From: SIG587 sp045544035
GTDB lineage: Bacteria > Bacillota > Clostridia > Oscillospirales > Acutalibacteraceae
DNA: 64,000 nt
Reading direction: 5' to 3'
Assembly: GCA_045544035.1 (NCBI GenBank)
Contig: JAZPYE010000013.1
Coordinates: 62,001-126,000 of the forward strand
Part shown: positions 1-9,207 of the stretch, in pieces
Layout: each line of letters opens with the position of its first letter
How positions within the stretch are numbered: position 1 is the stretch's first letter
Program-made: the position numbers and the translations under genes
Notes under the pieces: model-generated
Database searches by the model: none
What the model saw: the letters and a program-made list of their open reading frames with translations, nothing else
What the model was told of the DNA's origin: nothing

Positions 1-1
1 C

Positions 2-559
2 ATTTTCCCACCTATGAATGACATTTTCAGTGCCTTTAAGGCATCCTCCTTTGAAAACACAAGGGTGGTTATTATTGGTCAAGACCCCTATCACGGTTTT
101 GGCCAAGCCCACGGCCTTTGCTTTTCGGTTAAAAAGGGCGTTGTGCCCCCACCCTCCCTTAAAAATATCTATAAAGAGATAACCGATGATTTGGGGCTTC
201 CAACGCCTGACCACGGTGAGCTCTCCGCCTGGGCACAGCAGGGTGTTTTAATGCTTAACAGCGTTTTAACCGTTCGTGAGGGCGCGCCCACTTCCCACAA
301 GGATAAGGGCTGGGAAACCTTTACCGATAATGTTATAAAAAAGCTGAACGAAAAGCAAACACCCATTGTATTTCTCCTTTGGGGCGCCTATGCCCAAAAA
401 AAGGGTCAGCTTATAACAAATCCCATTCATTATAAGCTTTGCGCCGCACACCCTAGCCCCCTTTCGGCATATAACGGTTTTTTCGGCTGCAAGCATTTTT
501 CCAAAACCAACGAAATTCTTAAAAAACACGGCCTTGAGCCCATTGATTGGCGGGTTTGA
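2..559 (+). CDS. ung: Uracil-DNA glycosylase, 5'-truncated by window edge
   Basis: Removes uracil from DNA in base excision repair. The reading frame is open to the left window edge: the codons before the first visible ATG at 14 read IFPP, which matches the conserved IxPP segment before the catalytic motif, so that ATG is internal and about 40 N-terminal residues are missing. Visible family hallmarks are GQDPYHG (catalytic Asp and water-activating loop), the GVLMLNSVLTV strand and HPSPLSA near the C-terminus (DNA-intercalation loop). The length is otherwise normal for family 1 UDG. The next gene begins 4 bp after the stop, so the two are probably co-transcribed. Confidence 0.95.
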   Translation: MFPPMNDIFSAFKASSFENTRVVIIGQDPYHGFGQAHGLCFSVKKGVVPPPSLKNIYKEITDDLGLPTPDHGELSAWAQQGVLMLNSVLTVREGAPTSHKDKGWETFTDNVIKKLNEKQTPIVFLLWGAYAQKKGQLITNPIHYKLCAAHPSPLSAYNGFFGCKHFSKTNEILKKHGLEPIDWRV

Positions 560-562
560 TTT

Positions 563-3151
563 ATGTTTAAAAAATTAAAAAGTTTTTATATTGCGCCCGT
601 TGCCGTTCTTGCCGTTTTCACCCTTGTTTTCGCAACAAATGGCTTTTATCCCTTTGGAAGCGCTTCGGTTTCCTGGTGCGATATGAACCAGCAGGTCATT
701 CCCCTTTTCGGGGGTTTTAAGGATATTTTAAGCGGCAATTCAGGCTTCCTTTTAAACCTTAATAACGCAGGCGGAATGAACTTTTTCGGTGTTTTCTTTT
801 TCTTCCTTTCCTCCCCCTTCACCTTTTTGGTGGCCTTTTTTGACAAGGCGGATATCCCGTTTTTAATGAACATTTTGGTGGTGCTAAAGCTTTGTTCCTG
901 CGCCGCCACCGCAGGGATTTATTTTGAAAGCACCTTTAAAAAGCAAAGCACCGCACTTAAAACCATTTTGTGCTTTGCCTATGCCTTCTCTGGCTATGGA
1001 ATGCTGTTTTATCAAAACATCATTTGGCTTGATTTAATGTACCTTTTTCCCCTTTTGCTTCTTGGCATTGACCGCCTTTTGGAGAGGGACAAACCTGCCC
1101 TTCTCACCGTTTCTTTAACCCTTTGCACCGCAGTTAATTTTTATTTAAGCTACTGCGTTTACCTTTTTATTATCATTCTTTTAGGTATCTACACTCTGTC
1201 GAAAAGTATTAAGGATAAAACAGCCTATTTAAAGCTTGGTATTTCGGCAATTTGTTCCCTTTTAATGACAGCCGCTATTTCCTTGCCAAGCCTTATACAG
1301 TATTTTTCCTCTGGCAGGACCTTAAATGTTATGGAAGGGCTCAAAACCTGCTCCTTTTTCACCTACACCGAAACAACACTTGCAGCCCTTCTTTCAAGCG
1401 GCATTATCTTCAGCGTTCTTTTAATCATCATCCCCCGATTTTTTGAACAAAGCAGGAAAACAGCCTGCCTGGTTGCCGCCTTTTTGGCCCTGCTTGTGCC
1501 GATGCTTATCGAGCCTGTCAACCGAATGTGGCATACAGGAAGCTATATGTCCTTCCCTGTTCGTTTCGGATTTATTTCTGTATTTGTAGGGCTTGCCATT
1601 TGCGGGGAATATTTTGAAAAGCAGGATTTTGAGCACAAAACAAAACCTCTTTTCGCCGCCCTGTGCATTTTCCTTTTCCTTGTGCTCGGCGGCTTTATGC
1701 TGTATTATGTAAATCAGAACACCGATGCACTCACCCACTATGTGCAAACCCTTTGGGGAGATAAGGATTCCCTTCGTGGGTTGCTTGTCATTTTCGGTGT
1801 GGCGATAATAGGCTACCTCATTCCCCTTGTTTTTGCGAGAAAAAAACTCATCGGCAAAAATATTTTGGCAGTGTGTCTGGGGTTAATAATCCTTGCCGAA
1901 GGACTTTGCGCCACTGCAATTTACATAGCCCCTGCCAAAGATAAACTAAACACCGAAAACTATCAAAATTTTGTTGCCCTTGAGGATGATATATCAGATG
2001 ATACCTTTTTCAGAGTTAATCTAAGCCATAAATTTATTGATGCCAATATGACGGGCGCCATCGGCTATAACTCCCTTGGCCACTACACCTCCTTCACCGA
2101 TAAAAATTATATGACCGCCGTAAAGCACCTTGGCTACAGCGGTTATTGGATGGAAATCGGCAACTGGGGCGGCAATATTTTAAGCGATGCCCTTATGTCG
2201 GTTAAATACATTGTTAATAAAAACGGCGAAACTTTTTCCATTTTTGAAAACGACCCGGTTCTAGGCCCTGCCACGCTTGTGAACACAGCGCCCGAAACGC
2301 TTAAAAGCGGCAACCGAATTGAGGTTTTAGGCGGTGCCTTTGCCCAAATGTTCTCCCTGAAAAAATCGCCCGTGACAGCCTATGAAATGAGTGGTTTTTC
2401 GGGCTGTAATTATTATAATAATTTTCGCACCCATATCTTTGAAAACTGGGATGGTGGTATAATTACCTACACCGTTAATGTAAATTCTAAACAACGCCTT
2501 TATTTTGACTGCTTCGGTGTTGCCTCAAACGCCCTTATTGAGCCGGTTAACAACTCCTTTTCGGTTTTTGTGAACCGAAAAGCCGTTTCTTATTCCTACC
2601 CTGAGCAAAACCATAACGGAACGCTTTTCCTTGGCGAATTTGAAAACGAAACGGTAGAAATTAAACTTCATCTTAAAAAAGACCTTTCCTGCAAATCCTT
2701 CGGCGTTTTTGGGATTGATGTCGGTGCCGTGAAGGATGCCGTTTTAAAGGCTGAAACCTTTGACCTTTCTGCAGAGGGAAACGAACTCACAAGTGAAATC
2801 CCAAAATCTAAAAACGGCACGCTGTTTTTGTCCCTGCCCTATAACGAGGGCTATAAAATCACGGTGGATGGCCGTGAGGTGCCCTACCGAAAGGCACTCA
2901 CAGGCTTTACTGCAGTAACCCTTGAAAACGGCGGAACACTTAAAATCACCTTCACACCTAAAGGCCTTATTTTCGGCGGAGTTTTATCGGCAATAGGCCT
3001 TATTTTAACCATTCTTTTCCTGCTTAATCACAAAAAGCTTAACGCTCTCCCAGAATGGGTGAAAAAATCGGTTTACGCTTTGTTTATAGGTGTCTTTATA
3101 GCGGTAATCCTTGTTGTTTATGTAATTCCCATCATAATAAATCTTATATAA
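563..3151 (+). CDS. YfhO-family polytopic membrane protein (GT-C-like)
   Basis: An 862-residue membrane protein with many hydrophobic helices over roughly residues 10-470, a soluble extracellular region of about 320 residues, and a final pair of hydrophobic helices at the C-terminus. The N-terminal segment with FYPFGSASVSWCDMNQQ followed by the first long helices is typical of the YfhO family, whose members resemble GT-C glycosyltransferases; B. subtilis YfhO has been linked to glycosylation of lipoteichoic acid. An exact substrate cannot be read here. It starts at ATG 563, just after ung, and ends at a strong bidirectional terminator. Family assignment is fairly sure; enzymatic role is inferred. 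Confidence 0.85.
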   Translation: MFKKLKSFYIAPVAVLAVFTLVFATNGFYPFGSASVSWCDMNQQVIPLFGGFKDILSGNSGFLLNLNNAGGMNFFGVFFFFLSSPFTFLVAFFDKADIPFLMNILVVLKLCSCAATAGIYFESTFKKQSTALKTILCFAYAFSGYGMLFYQNIIWLDLMYLFPLLLLGIDRLLERDKPALLTVSLTLCTAVNFYLSYCVYLFIIILLGIYTLSKSIKDKTAYLKLGISAICSLLMTAAISLPSLIQYFSSGRTLNVMEGLKTCSFFTYTETTLAALLSSGIIFSVLLIIIPRFFEQSRKTACLVAAFLALLVPMLIEPVNRMWHTGSYMSFPVRFGFISVFVGLAICGEYFEKQDFEHKTKPLFAALCIFLFLVLGGFMLYYVNQNTDALTHYVQTLWGDKDSLRGLLVIFGVAIIGYLIPLVFARKKLIGKNILAVCLGLIILAEGLCATAIYIAPAKDKLNTENYQNFVALEDDISDDTFFRVNLSHKFIDANMTGAIGYNSLGHYTSFTDKNYMTAVKHLGYSGYWMEIGNWGGNILSDALMSVKYIVNKNGETFSIFENDPVLGPATLVNTAPETLKSGNRIEVLGGAFAQMFSLKKSPVTAYEMSGFSGCNYYNNFRTHIFENWDGGIITYTVNVNSKQRLYFDCFGVASNALIEPVNNSFSVFVNRKAVSYSYPEQNHNGTLFLGEFENETVEIKLHLKKDLSCKSFGVFGIDVGAVKDAVLKAETFDLSAEGNELTSEIPKSKNGTLFLSLPYNEGYKITVDGREVPYRKALTGFTAVTLENGGTLKITFTPKGLIFGGVLSAIGLILTILFLLNHKKLNALPEWVKKSVYALFIGVFIAVILVVYVIPIIINLI

Positions 3152-3156
3152 AAACC

Positions 3157-3190
3157 AAAACGCGAGTTGTTTTGCACAACTCGCGTTTTT
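3157..3190. terminator. Bidirectional intrinsic terminator
   Basis: A 14-bp stem (AAAACGCGAGTTGT paired with its complement) with a five-base loop. It is A-rich on the left and T-rich on the right, so it can end both the plus-strand YfhO-like gene and the convergent minus-strand cysK operon. Confidence 0.9.
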
Positions 3191-3193
3191 AAT

Positions 3194-4123
3194 TTAGTTA
3201 AACATTTCGGTGGTTAAATATCTCTCTCCAGTGTCGGGAAGCAGAACCACAATATTTTTGTCCTGGTTTTCCGCCCTTTGGGCAAGGGCTGTTGCGGCAC
3301 AAAGGGCTGCGCCTGATGAAATTCCAGCTAAAATACCCTCTGTTTCACAAAGCAGCCTGCCCATTTTAAAGGCATCCTCTGCTGTAACGGTGATAACCTC
3401 ATCTAGGACACTTACATCAAGCACCTCAGGAATAAAGCCTGCGCCAATTCCCTGCAACTTGTGGGGTGCCGCCTCTCCGCCTGAAAGAACAGGCGAAGCA
3501 TCGGGCTCAACGCCCACAATTTTTATGCTATCGTTTTTAGATTTAAGGTATTTTCCAACACCGGTAACGGTGCCACCTGTGCCAACACCTGCAACAAAGA
3601 AATCTAAGTTGCCCTTTGTGGCATCATAAATTTCGGGACCCGTTGTTTTAAAATGGGCCTGCCAATTTGCAGGATTCACAAATTGACCCGCAATAATGCT
3701 GTTATTTATTTCGGCTTTTATTTCCTCAGCTTTTTTAATAGCCCCCGCCATTCCAAGCTTTCCATCGGTTAAAACAAGCTCGGCGCCGTAGGCCAAAATC
3801 AGCTGCATTCTTTCCTTTGACATGGTGTCGGGCATAACAATAATAGCCCTATAGCCCCTGGCGGCGGCAATGGCACAAATGCCGATTCCTGTGTTGCCCG
3901 AGGTAGGTTCAATAACTGTGCCACCTTTTTTAAGAAGCCCGTTTTTTTCAGCCTCATTAATCATATTAAGAGCAACGCGGTCCTTCACAGAGCCTGCGGG
4001 ATTAAAACTTTCAAGCTTTGCTAAAATGTTCGCCTTGAAACCCAAGGCTTCTTTTAGTCTGCCCAGCTTCACCAACGGCGTGGAGCCTATAAGTTGTTCA
4101 ATGTTATCATAAATTTTGTTCAT
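3194..4123 (-). CDS. cysK: Cysteine synthase (O-acetylserine sulfhydrylase)
   Basis: PLP enzyme that makes cysteine from O-acetylserine and sulfide. Its 309 residues are the usual family length. Visible motifs are PAGSVKDR with the PLP-binding Lys near residue 43, the substrate loop TSGNTGIG near 70-77, the glycine-rich phosphate cradle GTGGTVTG, and SGGEAAPHKLQGIG (the CysK-type active-site loop). The ATG at 4123 directly abuts the stop of the upstream DUF4340 gene (4124-4126), so it appears to be the last gene of the ABC/GldG operon. The link between cysteine synthesis and that transporter operon is unexplained. A closely related CBS-type enzyme cannot be wholly excluded. Confidence 0.95.
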   Translation of the reverse strand: MNKIYDNIEQLIGSTPLVKLGRLKEALGFKANILAKLESFNPAGSVKDRVALNMINEAEKNGLLKKGGTVIEPTSGNTGIGICAIAAARGYRAIIVMPDTMSKERMQLILAYGAELVLTDGKLGMAGAIKKAEEIKAEINNSIIAGQFVNPANWQAHFKTTGPEIYDATKGNLDFFVAGVGTGGTVTGVGKYLKSKNDSIKIVGVEPDASPVLSGGEAAPHKLQGIGAGFIPEVLDVSVLDEVITVTAEDAFKMGRLLCETEGILAGISSGAALCAATALAQRAENQDKNIVVLLPDTGERYLTTEMFN

Positions 4124-5671
4124 TTAAGCCACATCCAACTTTTCGCCTGCGGCAACTCTCTTTGTGTAGTCCACAAGCTTTGAATAATCGGTTGATGATA
4201 TAAGGCCGGAGGCCACATCATCAATGTAGTATTGCCAGCGTTGCTCGGAATATTTCTTAAAGCCTATAACGGTGTCCTTTGTGCCGTTGTTGTGCTTAAA
4301 GGTCATAACAGTTTCATAAGCACCCGATATTGTTTTGGTCGTGAAATCAACATTGGAAATACCGAGCAACTGCAAATAGTATTTCTTAAAGTTGTCGCCG
4401 TCCAGCTCTTTTCCGCCGTGGGAAACGTGGAAAACTTCTTCAGCCTCCTCACCCTCACTCTCGGCCTTAACCGTTTCGTACCACAGCTTAAAGGAATAGG
4501 TATTGCCGCCGTTTTCCAGAACAATGTTTTTAACATCCTTAATGTTTTCAACAATAATCGTTTTATAATAATAATCGGTGGCATCATTGTCAATGAAGGG
4601 AATGTTCTCTAGTGCAACCTTTCTTATCATAGGCTCGCCATCACAAATAACCGCGGCATAGGTTTCATCAACCTTTGAGAGTTTATAGGTAAGACTTTCT
4701 TTGCCAACGGTTATGGTTGCGGTCATAAAAGGATTATCCAGCCCAAATTCTTTAAGTGAAGCATCGCTCTTATCAAAGGAATAGCTGCCCGCGCAAACAA
4801 TACCTTGACCGAAGGTAGTAAGAAAATCTTTCGTTTCATAGGCATAGCGGTTCATAGGGGTTATAACCTGGAAGCCAATGTAGGAAGCATCGGTGTTTCT
4901 AACAATCTTCATTGTTGTGGGGAAATTAACTCCATCAACAATTAAGGTGTCGTACAGTGAAAGCTCACCATCTGAAAAATAATCACCGTTATCGCTGCTT
5001 TGCTCAAAACCGCCCAGGTTATTATTTAAAGCATAGTGCAGGTCATCATTAAACAGCTCGGCAATTTCGGTATTTTCCACGAGGTAAACTGTTTCGGAAA
5101 GGGTTGTTTTAAGGTAATAACCTCTCATATCAGGGGATTCGTTTCCAACCGTAATTGTAAAGCCCTTAGTTTCGCCCCTGCCCTCGAAAACTGCAGTGGC
5201 CTTAGGTTTATGAAAACCGTAATCAGAATCGGCGTTTTTCATTTTGCGAAGGGCGGTAATGCTGGCAAGCTCGCTTACCGTTTGCTGGGCGTAGTAAGAA
5301 TCAATAAGTGCGGCATCATAGCCATCAAGTGTCCAGGTAACCGTTGAGGAATCCTTCCCCTCGGTAATGCTTGACACAAGCACAAGGGTTTTATCGCCGT
5401 TTTTCAAGGTTACCTTGCTGAAATCATCACTGTCAAGCTCGGTAACAACCGCCGATTTATCGTTGTCGGTCGCCGTTTCCTCAATAACAGGAATAAGCTT
5501 TATAACTGCAACAGTGCCACCAATAAGAACGGCAACCGAAAGAAATGCGGCAACGATTTTTTTAATTCTGCCACTTCCCTTTTTCGGCTTGTCATTATGC
5601 TCTTTAGGGGCCGAAAATATGGTAGACTCTGAATCGGTATTTTGAGTTTTGTTCTCGGGAGTGTTATCCAT
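4124..5671 (-). CDS. DUF4340 domain membrane-anchored protein
   Basis: A 515-residue protein with a charged Asn/Lys-rich cytosolic tail (about residues 1-36), one transmembrane helix (IVAAFLSVAVLIGGTVAVI, about 38-57) and a large external region of beta-rich repeats with the VxLxNGxxTYSFKL style typical of DUF4340. It directly follows the GldG-like gene (start at 5671, overlapping that gene's stop), and this order (ATPase, permease, GldG-like, DUF4340) is a recurrent auxiliary ABC operon. By context it is probably an extracytoplasmic partner of the ABC complex. Its molecular function is not known. Confidence 0.85.
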   Translation of the reverse strand: MDNTPENKTQNTDSESTIFSAPKEHNDKPKKGSGRIKKIVAAFLSVAVLIGGTVAVIKLIPVIEETATDNDKSAVVTELDSDDFSKVTLKNGDKTLVLVSSITEGKDSSTVTWTLDGYDAALIDSYYAQQTVSELASITALRKMKNADSDYGFHKPKATAVFEGRGETKGFTITVGNESPDMRGYYLKTTLSETVYLVENTEIAELFNDDLHYALNNNLGGFEQSSDNGDYFSDGELSLYDTLIVDGVNFPTTMKIVRNTDASYIGFQVITPMNRYAYETKDFLTTFGQGIVCAGSYSFDKSDASLKEFGLDNPFMTATITVGKESLTYKLSKVDETYAAVICDGEPMIRKVALENIPFIDNDATDYYYKTIIVENIKDVKNIVLENGGNTYSFKLWYETVKAESEGEEAEEVFHVSHGGKELDGDNFKKYYLQLLGISNVDFTTKTISGAYETVMTFKHNNGTKDTVIGFKKYSEQRWQYYIDDVASGLISSTDYSKLVDYTKRVAAGEKLDVA

Positions 5672-7257
5672 TATTTATTTTTCCTCCTGATAAACACATA
5701 CACTGCAAGGGCAAGGAGCAACACGGGAAGGGTGTATTGGAAAATAACCCTTATAATGGTTGTTTTGGTTGCAGTAACCTTGGAATAATAGTTATCGGTT
5801 TCAATGGTTTTGGGTGTGAAAACAATTGAGGTATCGGCCATTCCCGTTGCCTTTGCGGTAACGCCCAAAACCGAATCAAGGTTATTAAGGCTGTCTTCAT
5901 TAAGCCAGCTTTCATTAATAAGGTCAAAGCTGGAAAATGCCATAACATAGCTCTTCATTTGAACATTATCTACAAAGTTTTGGGTTTCCGACATAAGGAT
6001 TACGGGGAAGGATTTTTTCTCAGCACTTTGGGCACCGCTCCAGGTTGCCTCAGCGTTAACAGGGGCAATGGCAACGCCATCACTTGTGTTGGCAAGGGCT
6101 GTCACCTTGCAAAGGTCGTTAACGGTTTCGGTGATTTCAAAGGGCACATTATTTGAGCAAATGAAATACTTATTAGAACCGAAAATTGCGTTAGCCGTAG
6201 GAAGCACAGCAAGGGTTGATGGCTGTGTTTCGCTAAGCAGATAGTTCTTATTTGTTTCAAAGAGCATTCCACTGCTCTGCTTAATTCCCCACTCGGTTAA
6301 AAACTCGTTAAAGTTGGGCAGAGAGGGACTTGCAATGCTTGCAAAATAAATGAGCGAGCCGCCAAGCTTGCCGTCATTCTTAAGGTAGTTACTGATAACA
6401 TCAAGCTCTGCACCGGTTAAATCTCTTTTGGGTGCAATGAGAAGAACGCCATCAATGTTTTCGGGAAGCTTGGTAATGAACTCATCATTTACCTCAACGA
6501 TAACATAGTTATTAAGCTCAAGAATTTTTCTAAGGGCTGTAAATGCGCCATCGGAACTAACGCTCTTTAAATAAGCCAGAGTCTTGGTTTCGGTGGAGGT
6601 TACCGAAGCAATGGCGCTTGTAAGCACGGTTTCAAGGTTAGAGCCCGAAACGGTGTAATAACCGTAACCATAGCTAGCCATACCTGATTCATCGGTAAGG
6701 CTGTAAATATCGGAATAGGAAAGAACTTTATGGCGGGTTATATCGGCATTGTTTTCACCCTTAAAGGTTGTTTCAACCAAAATGTCACCGTAAACAAAGT
6801 CTTCTGATGAATATTTTGACTGCACCTCGGCAAATTCAGGCTCCTGAGGGTCAACAAACTTTACGGTGATGTTCTCGTTATAATCAGCGTACTGATTAAG
6901 AAGGCGAACGGTCTGATTATAATATTCCCCTGTAGAATCCTGTGCCATAAACAGGTTTTGGGCATAGTAATCCATATAGCTTGCATAATCATCCTCATTC
7001 GAAAGGAGTGAAATGGTTACCTTTTCCTTAACGCCCTTAATGTATTCAATGTTTTCCGCACTTGCGCTGTTGATTTTATCTGAGGAAAGGTCAAAGGTTA
7101 AATGGAAGCGTTCGGATAATGCGCCAACCAAAATATTTAATACAATTGTTCCAACAATTACGATTGCAGTAAGTGCAATGGCGTAGCCTCCCCTTTTGAA
7201 AAGGGCTTTGTTACGGAGCCTTTTGGGTTTGTTTTCTTTGTTGAATAACTTTTTCAT
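5671..7257 (-). CDS. GldG-family ABC-associated membrane protein
   Basis: A 528-residue protein with a Lys/Arg-rich N-terminus, a transmembrane helix at about residues 25-47 (GYAIALTAIVIVGTIVLNILV), a long external region and a C-terminal helix followed by RRKNK. The segment after the first helix (a YIKGVKEKVTISLLSNEDDY-like beta-alpha start) and DNxVDGVLLIAPKRDLT-like stretches fit the GldG/IFT52-like ABC auxiliary family. The start has a good ribosome binding site (GGAGGG). It lies between the permease and the DUF4340 gene. It probably forms the substrate-engaging part of the exporter; substrate unknown. Confidence 0.85.
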   Translation of the reverse strand: MKKLFNKENKPKRLRNKALFKRGGYAIALTAIVIVGTIVLNILVGALSERFHLTFDLSSDKINSASAENIEYIKGVKEKVTISLLSNEDDYASYMDYYAQNLFMAQDSTGEYYNQTVRLLNQYADYNENITVKFVDPQEPEFAEVQSKYSSEDFVYGDILVETTFKGENNADITRHKVLSYSDIYSLTDESGMASYGYGYYTVSGSNLETVLTSAIASVTSTETKTLAYLKSVSSDGAFTALRKILELNNYVIVEVNDEFITKLPENIDGVLLIAPKRDLTGAELDVISNYLKNDGKLGGSLIYFASIASPSLPNFNEFLTEWGIKQSSGMLFETNKNYLLSETQPSTLAVLPTANAIFGSNKYFICSNNVPFEITETVNDLCKVTALANTSDGVAIAPVNAEATWSGAQSAEKKSFPVILMSETQNFVDNVQMKSYVMAFSSFDLINESWLNEDSLNNLDSVLGVTAKATGMADTSIVFTPKTIETDNYYSKVTATKTTIIRVIFQYTLPVLLLALAVYVFIRRKNK

Positions 7258-7275
7258 TTATATTCCCTCCGTTCA

Positions 7276-7977
7276 TTAAGCCCAACGGCGGCGTTCAACA
7301 GAACGAACCGAAAGGAATACAAAAACTACCGTGATGCTTAAAAAATAAACAATGTCTGCAATGCTGAGCATTGAGGAACTGAAGTTAGCAAAGCGGTCGA
7401 TAAACGAAATGCTCTCTGCCACCTTTGTTAAAAGCTCTGAAGAAAGGGTTGAGGCAAATGAGGTTGCCATCATAACAATGAAGTTTACAACTATTGTAAG
7501 AATTGCGGCAACAACACTGCTTTCGGTAAGTGAAGAAATAAACATACCAATCGAAATCATTGCGGCGCCTAAAAGCATAACGCCGAAAAGACAGTAAAGG
7601 AAGTTTAGCCAGTTCGTTGTGGCAAGGGTGCTAACGATAATTTGGAAAATAAGGGTGGGCGCAAAAGCAAGCATAAATACGCTGAGGGTTGCAAGCAGCT
7701 TGCCCATTACAATGGCGGTCACCGAAATGGGGGCTGTGAGCAGCACCTGGTCAACCTTTTGGCGCCTGTCTTCGCTGAGCATTTTCATTGTGAGAATGGG
7801 AAGAGCGAAAACAACAACGCTGGAAAGCGAGGTGATAATATACTGAATTTGGGTGCTTCCGCTTGTGTAGAGAAGCGAAAAGAACATTGCTTCAAAAAAT
7901 GTGAAGGCGGCAAGAAAAATGTAGCCAACGGGGGAAATAAAATAGGATTTGAATTCTCTTTTAAAAATCGCTAACAT
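7276..7977 (-). CDS. ABC-2 type permease subunit
   Basis: A 233-residue polytopic protein with six predicted helices. It begins MLAIFKREFKSYFISPVGYI, a signature of GldF/YhhJ-like ABC-2 permeases, and ends with the helix FLSITVVFVFLSVRSVERRRWA. Its ATG overlaps the ATPase stop codon (TAATG arrangement at 7977), showing translational coupling. It should form the membrane channel with the upstream ATPase. No substrate-specific motif is visible. Confidence 0.9.
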   Translation of the reverse strand: MLAIFKREFKSYFISPVGYIFLAAFTFFEAMFFSLLYTSGSTQIQYIITSLSSVVVFALPILTMKMLSEDRRQKVDQVLLTAPISVTAIVMGKLLATLSVFMLAFAPTLIFQIIVSTLATTNWLNFLYCLFGVMLLGAAMISIGMFISSLTESSVVAAILTIVVNFIVMMATSFASTLSSELLTKVAESISFIDRFANFSSSMLSIADIVYFLSITVVFVFLSVRSVERRRWA

Positions 7978-9008
7978 TATTCATTTTCCTCCTTTTCTTC
8001 GTTTAACTTAGTAACGGTGCCGTCATCCTCAAGCTTAACACGAACTGCGTTTTCCTCAGGCTTAATAGCAATTTCCTGTGTGCCATCGGTCAGGCGCAGG
8101 AAGATTTGTTCTAAAGTGAGTTCATTTGCCGCAAGGGATAAGAGAGGCTTCTTTCTTTCGGCAAGCCTTGAAGACACAGCGGCGCGAATGTCCATGCCCT
8201 CCTCAGGCACAATTTGGAAATCAAATGAGCCACTTTCGTGCTTTCCGAGGCAAACAACACTCTGAACTCCCAAAACGCTGTTTAAAACTGCGGTGATTTC
8301 CTTTTCCTCGCCCACAATTCTTGCAACCAAGGAATGGTCGGTTGAAAGGTTTTTAGAAAGCATATCAGGGGTGTCATCGGCAATAATTTTGCCGCGGTTA
8401 ATAATAATAACTCGTTCGCACACAGCCTGAACCTCGGAGAGAATGTGAGAACTTAAAATAATTGTGTGGTTTTTGCCAAGGCGGGCAATAAGATTTCTGA
8501 TTTCAATGATTTGCTTCGGGTCAAGACCAACGGTGGGCTCATCAAGAATAAGCACATCGGGGTTGCCCACAAGGGCTTGAGCAATGCCCACACGCTGGCG
8601 GTAGCCCTTTGAGAGGTTTTTAATGAGGCGGTCCTTAACATTGTCAATTTTAACAAGCTTAACAATTTCACCAAGGTGGGGGCCCTTAGGGAAGGTCACC
8701 TTTTTAATGTCATAAATAAATCCCAGATACTCCATTACCGTCATATCAAGGTAAAGTGGTGGAATTTCAGGAAGATAGCCGATTCGGCGCTTTGCCTGCT
8801 CGGGGCTGTCCATAATATCAAAGCCATCAATTTTAACATCGCCCTGAGTGAGTGACAGATAACCCGTTAAAATGTTCATTATTGTTGATTTGCCTGCGCC
8901 GTTGGGGCCAAGAAAACCAATAATTTCACCCTTTTTGATGCTAAAACTTACATCATCAACTGCAAGGTGTGTACCATATCTTTTGCTAAGACCTGTTACA
9001 CTTATCAT
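7977..9008 (-). CDS. ABC transporter ATP-binding protein
   Basis: A 343-residue ABC ATPase. Walker A is GPNGAGKST (about residue 34-42), the signature is LSKGYRQRVGIAQAL, Walker B is VLILDEPTVGLDP, and the H-loop is SSHILSE. The C-terminal third is an accessory domain of the GldA/CcmA-like drug-export type. It is the first gene of the four-gene transporter set. Its own promoter (TTGAAT, 17 bp, TATAAT) lies at 9104-9132, divergent from mnmE, and AGGAGG-type RBS bases precede the start. Confidence 0.93.
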   Translation of the reverse strand: MISVTGLSKRYGTHLAVDDVSFSIKKGEIIGFLGPNGAGKSTIMNILTGYLSLTQGDVKIDGFDIMDSPEQAKRRIGYLPEIPPLYLDMTVMEYLGFIYDIKKVTFPKGPHLGEIVKLVKIDNVKDRLIKNLSKGYRQRVGIAQALVGNPDVLILDEPTVGLDPKQIIEIRNLIARLGKNHTIILSSHILSEVQAVCERVIIINRGKIIADDTPDMLSKNLSTDHSLVARIVGEEKEITAVLNSVLGVQSVVCLGKHESGSFDFQIVPEEGMDIRAAVSSRLAERKKPLLSLAANELTLEQIFLRLTDGTQEIAIKPEENAVRVKLEDDGTVTKLNEEKEENE

Positions 9009-9103
9009 AAGTTTTTCCTCCTAAAATAAATCGCTACAAAAAATTTTAGCAAATAAAGTTAACCATTTTGTAAACAAATTATTAAATATATAAATTTATA
9101 TCC

Positions 9104-9132
9104 ATTATATACTGTCGGGGTGATATATTCAA
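9104..9132 (-). promoter_or_regulatory. Promoter of ABC/GldG operon
   Basis: On the minus strand -35 TTGAAT (9127-9132), a 17-bp spacer and -10 TATAAT (9104-9109), upstream of the ATPase start at 9008. It is back-to-back with the mnmE promoter, only 8 bp away. Confidence 0.8.
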
Positions 9133-9140
9133 GTTTTTTC

Positions 9141-9169
9141 TTGCCACAGCGGCAACACTGTGCTATAAT
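9141..9169 (+). promoter_or_regulatory. Promoter of mnmE-mnmG-rsmG
   Basis: -35 TTGCCA (9141-9146), 17-bp spacer, -10 TATAAT (9164-9169), with the mnmE RBS GGAGG at about 9188-9192 and ATG at 9208. Confidence 0.85.
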
Positions 9170-9207
9170 TTATGTTAATGTAAAATGGGAGGAAAGGGGG
9201 ATTTTTT

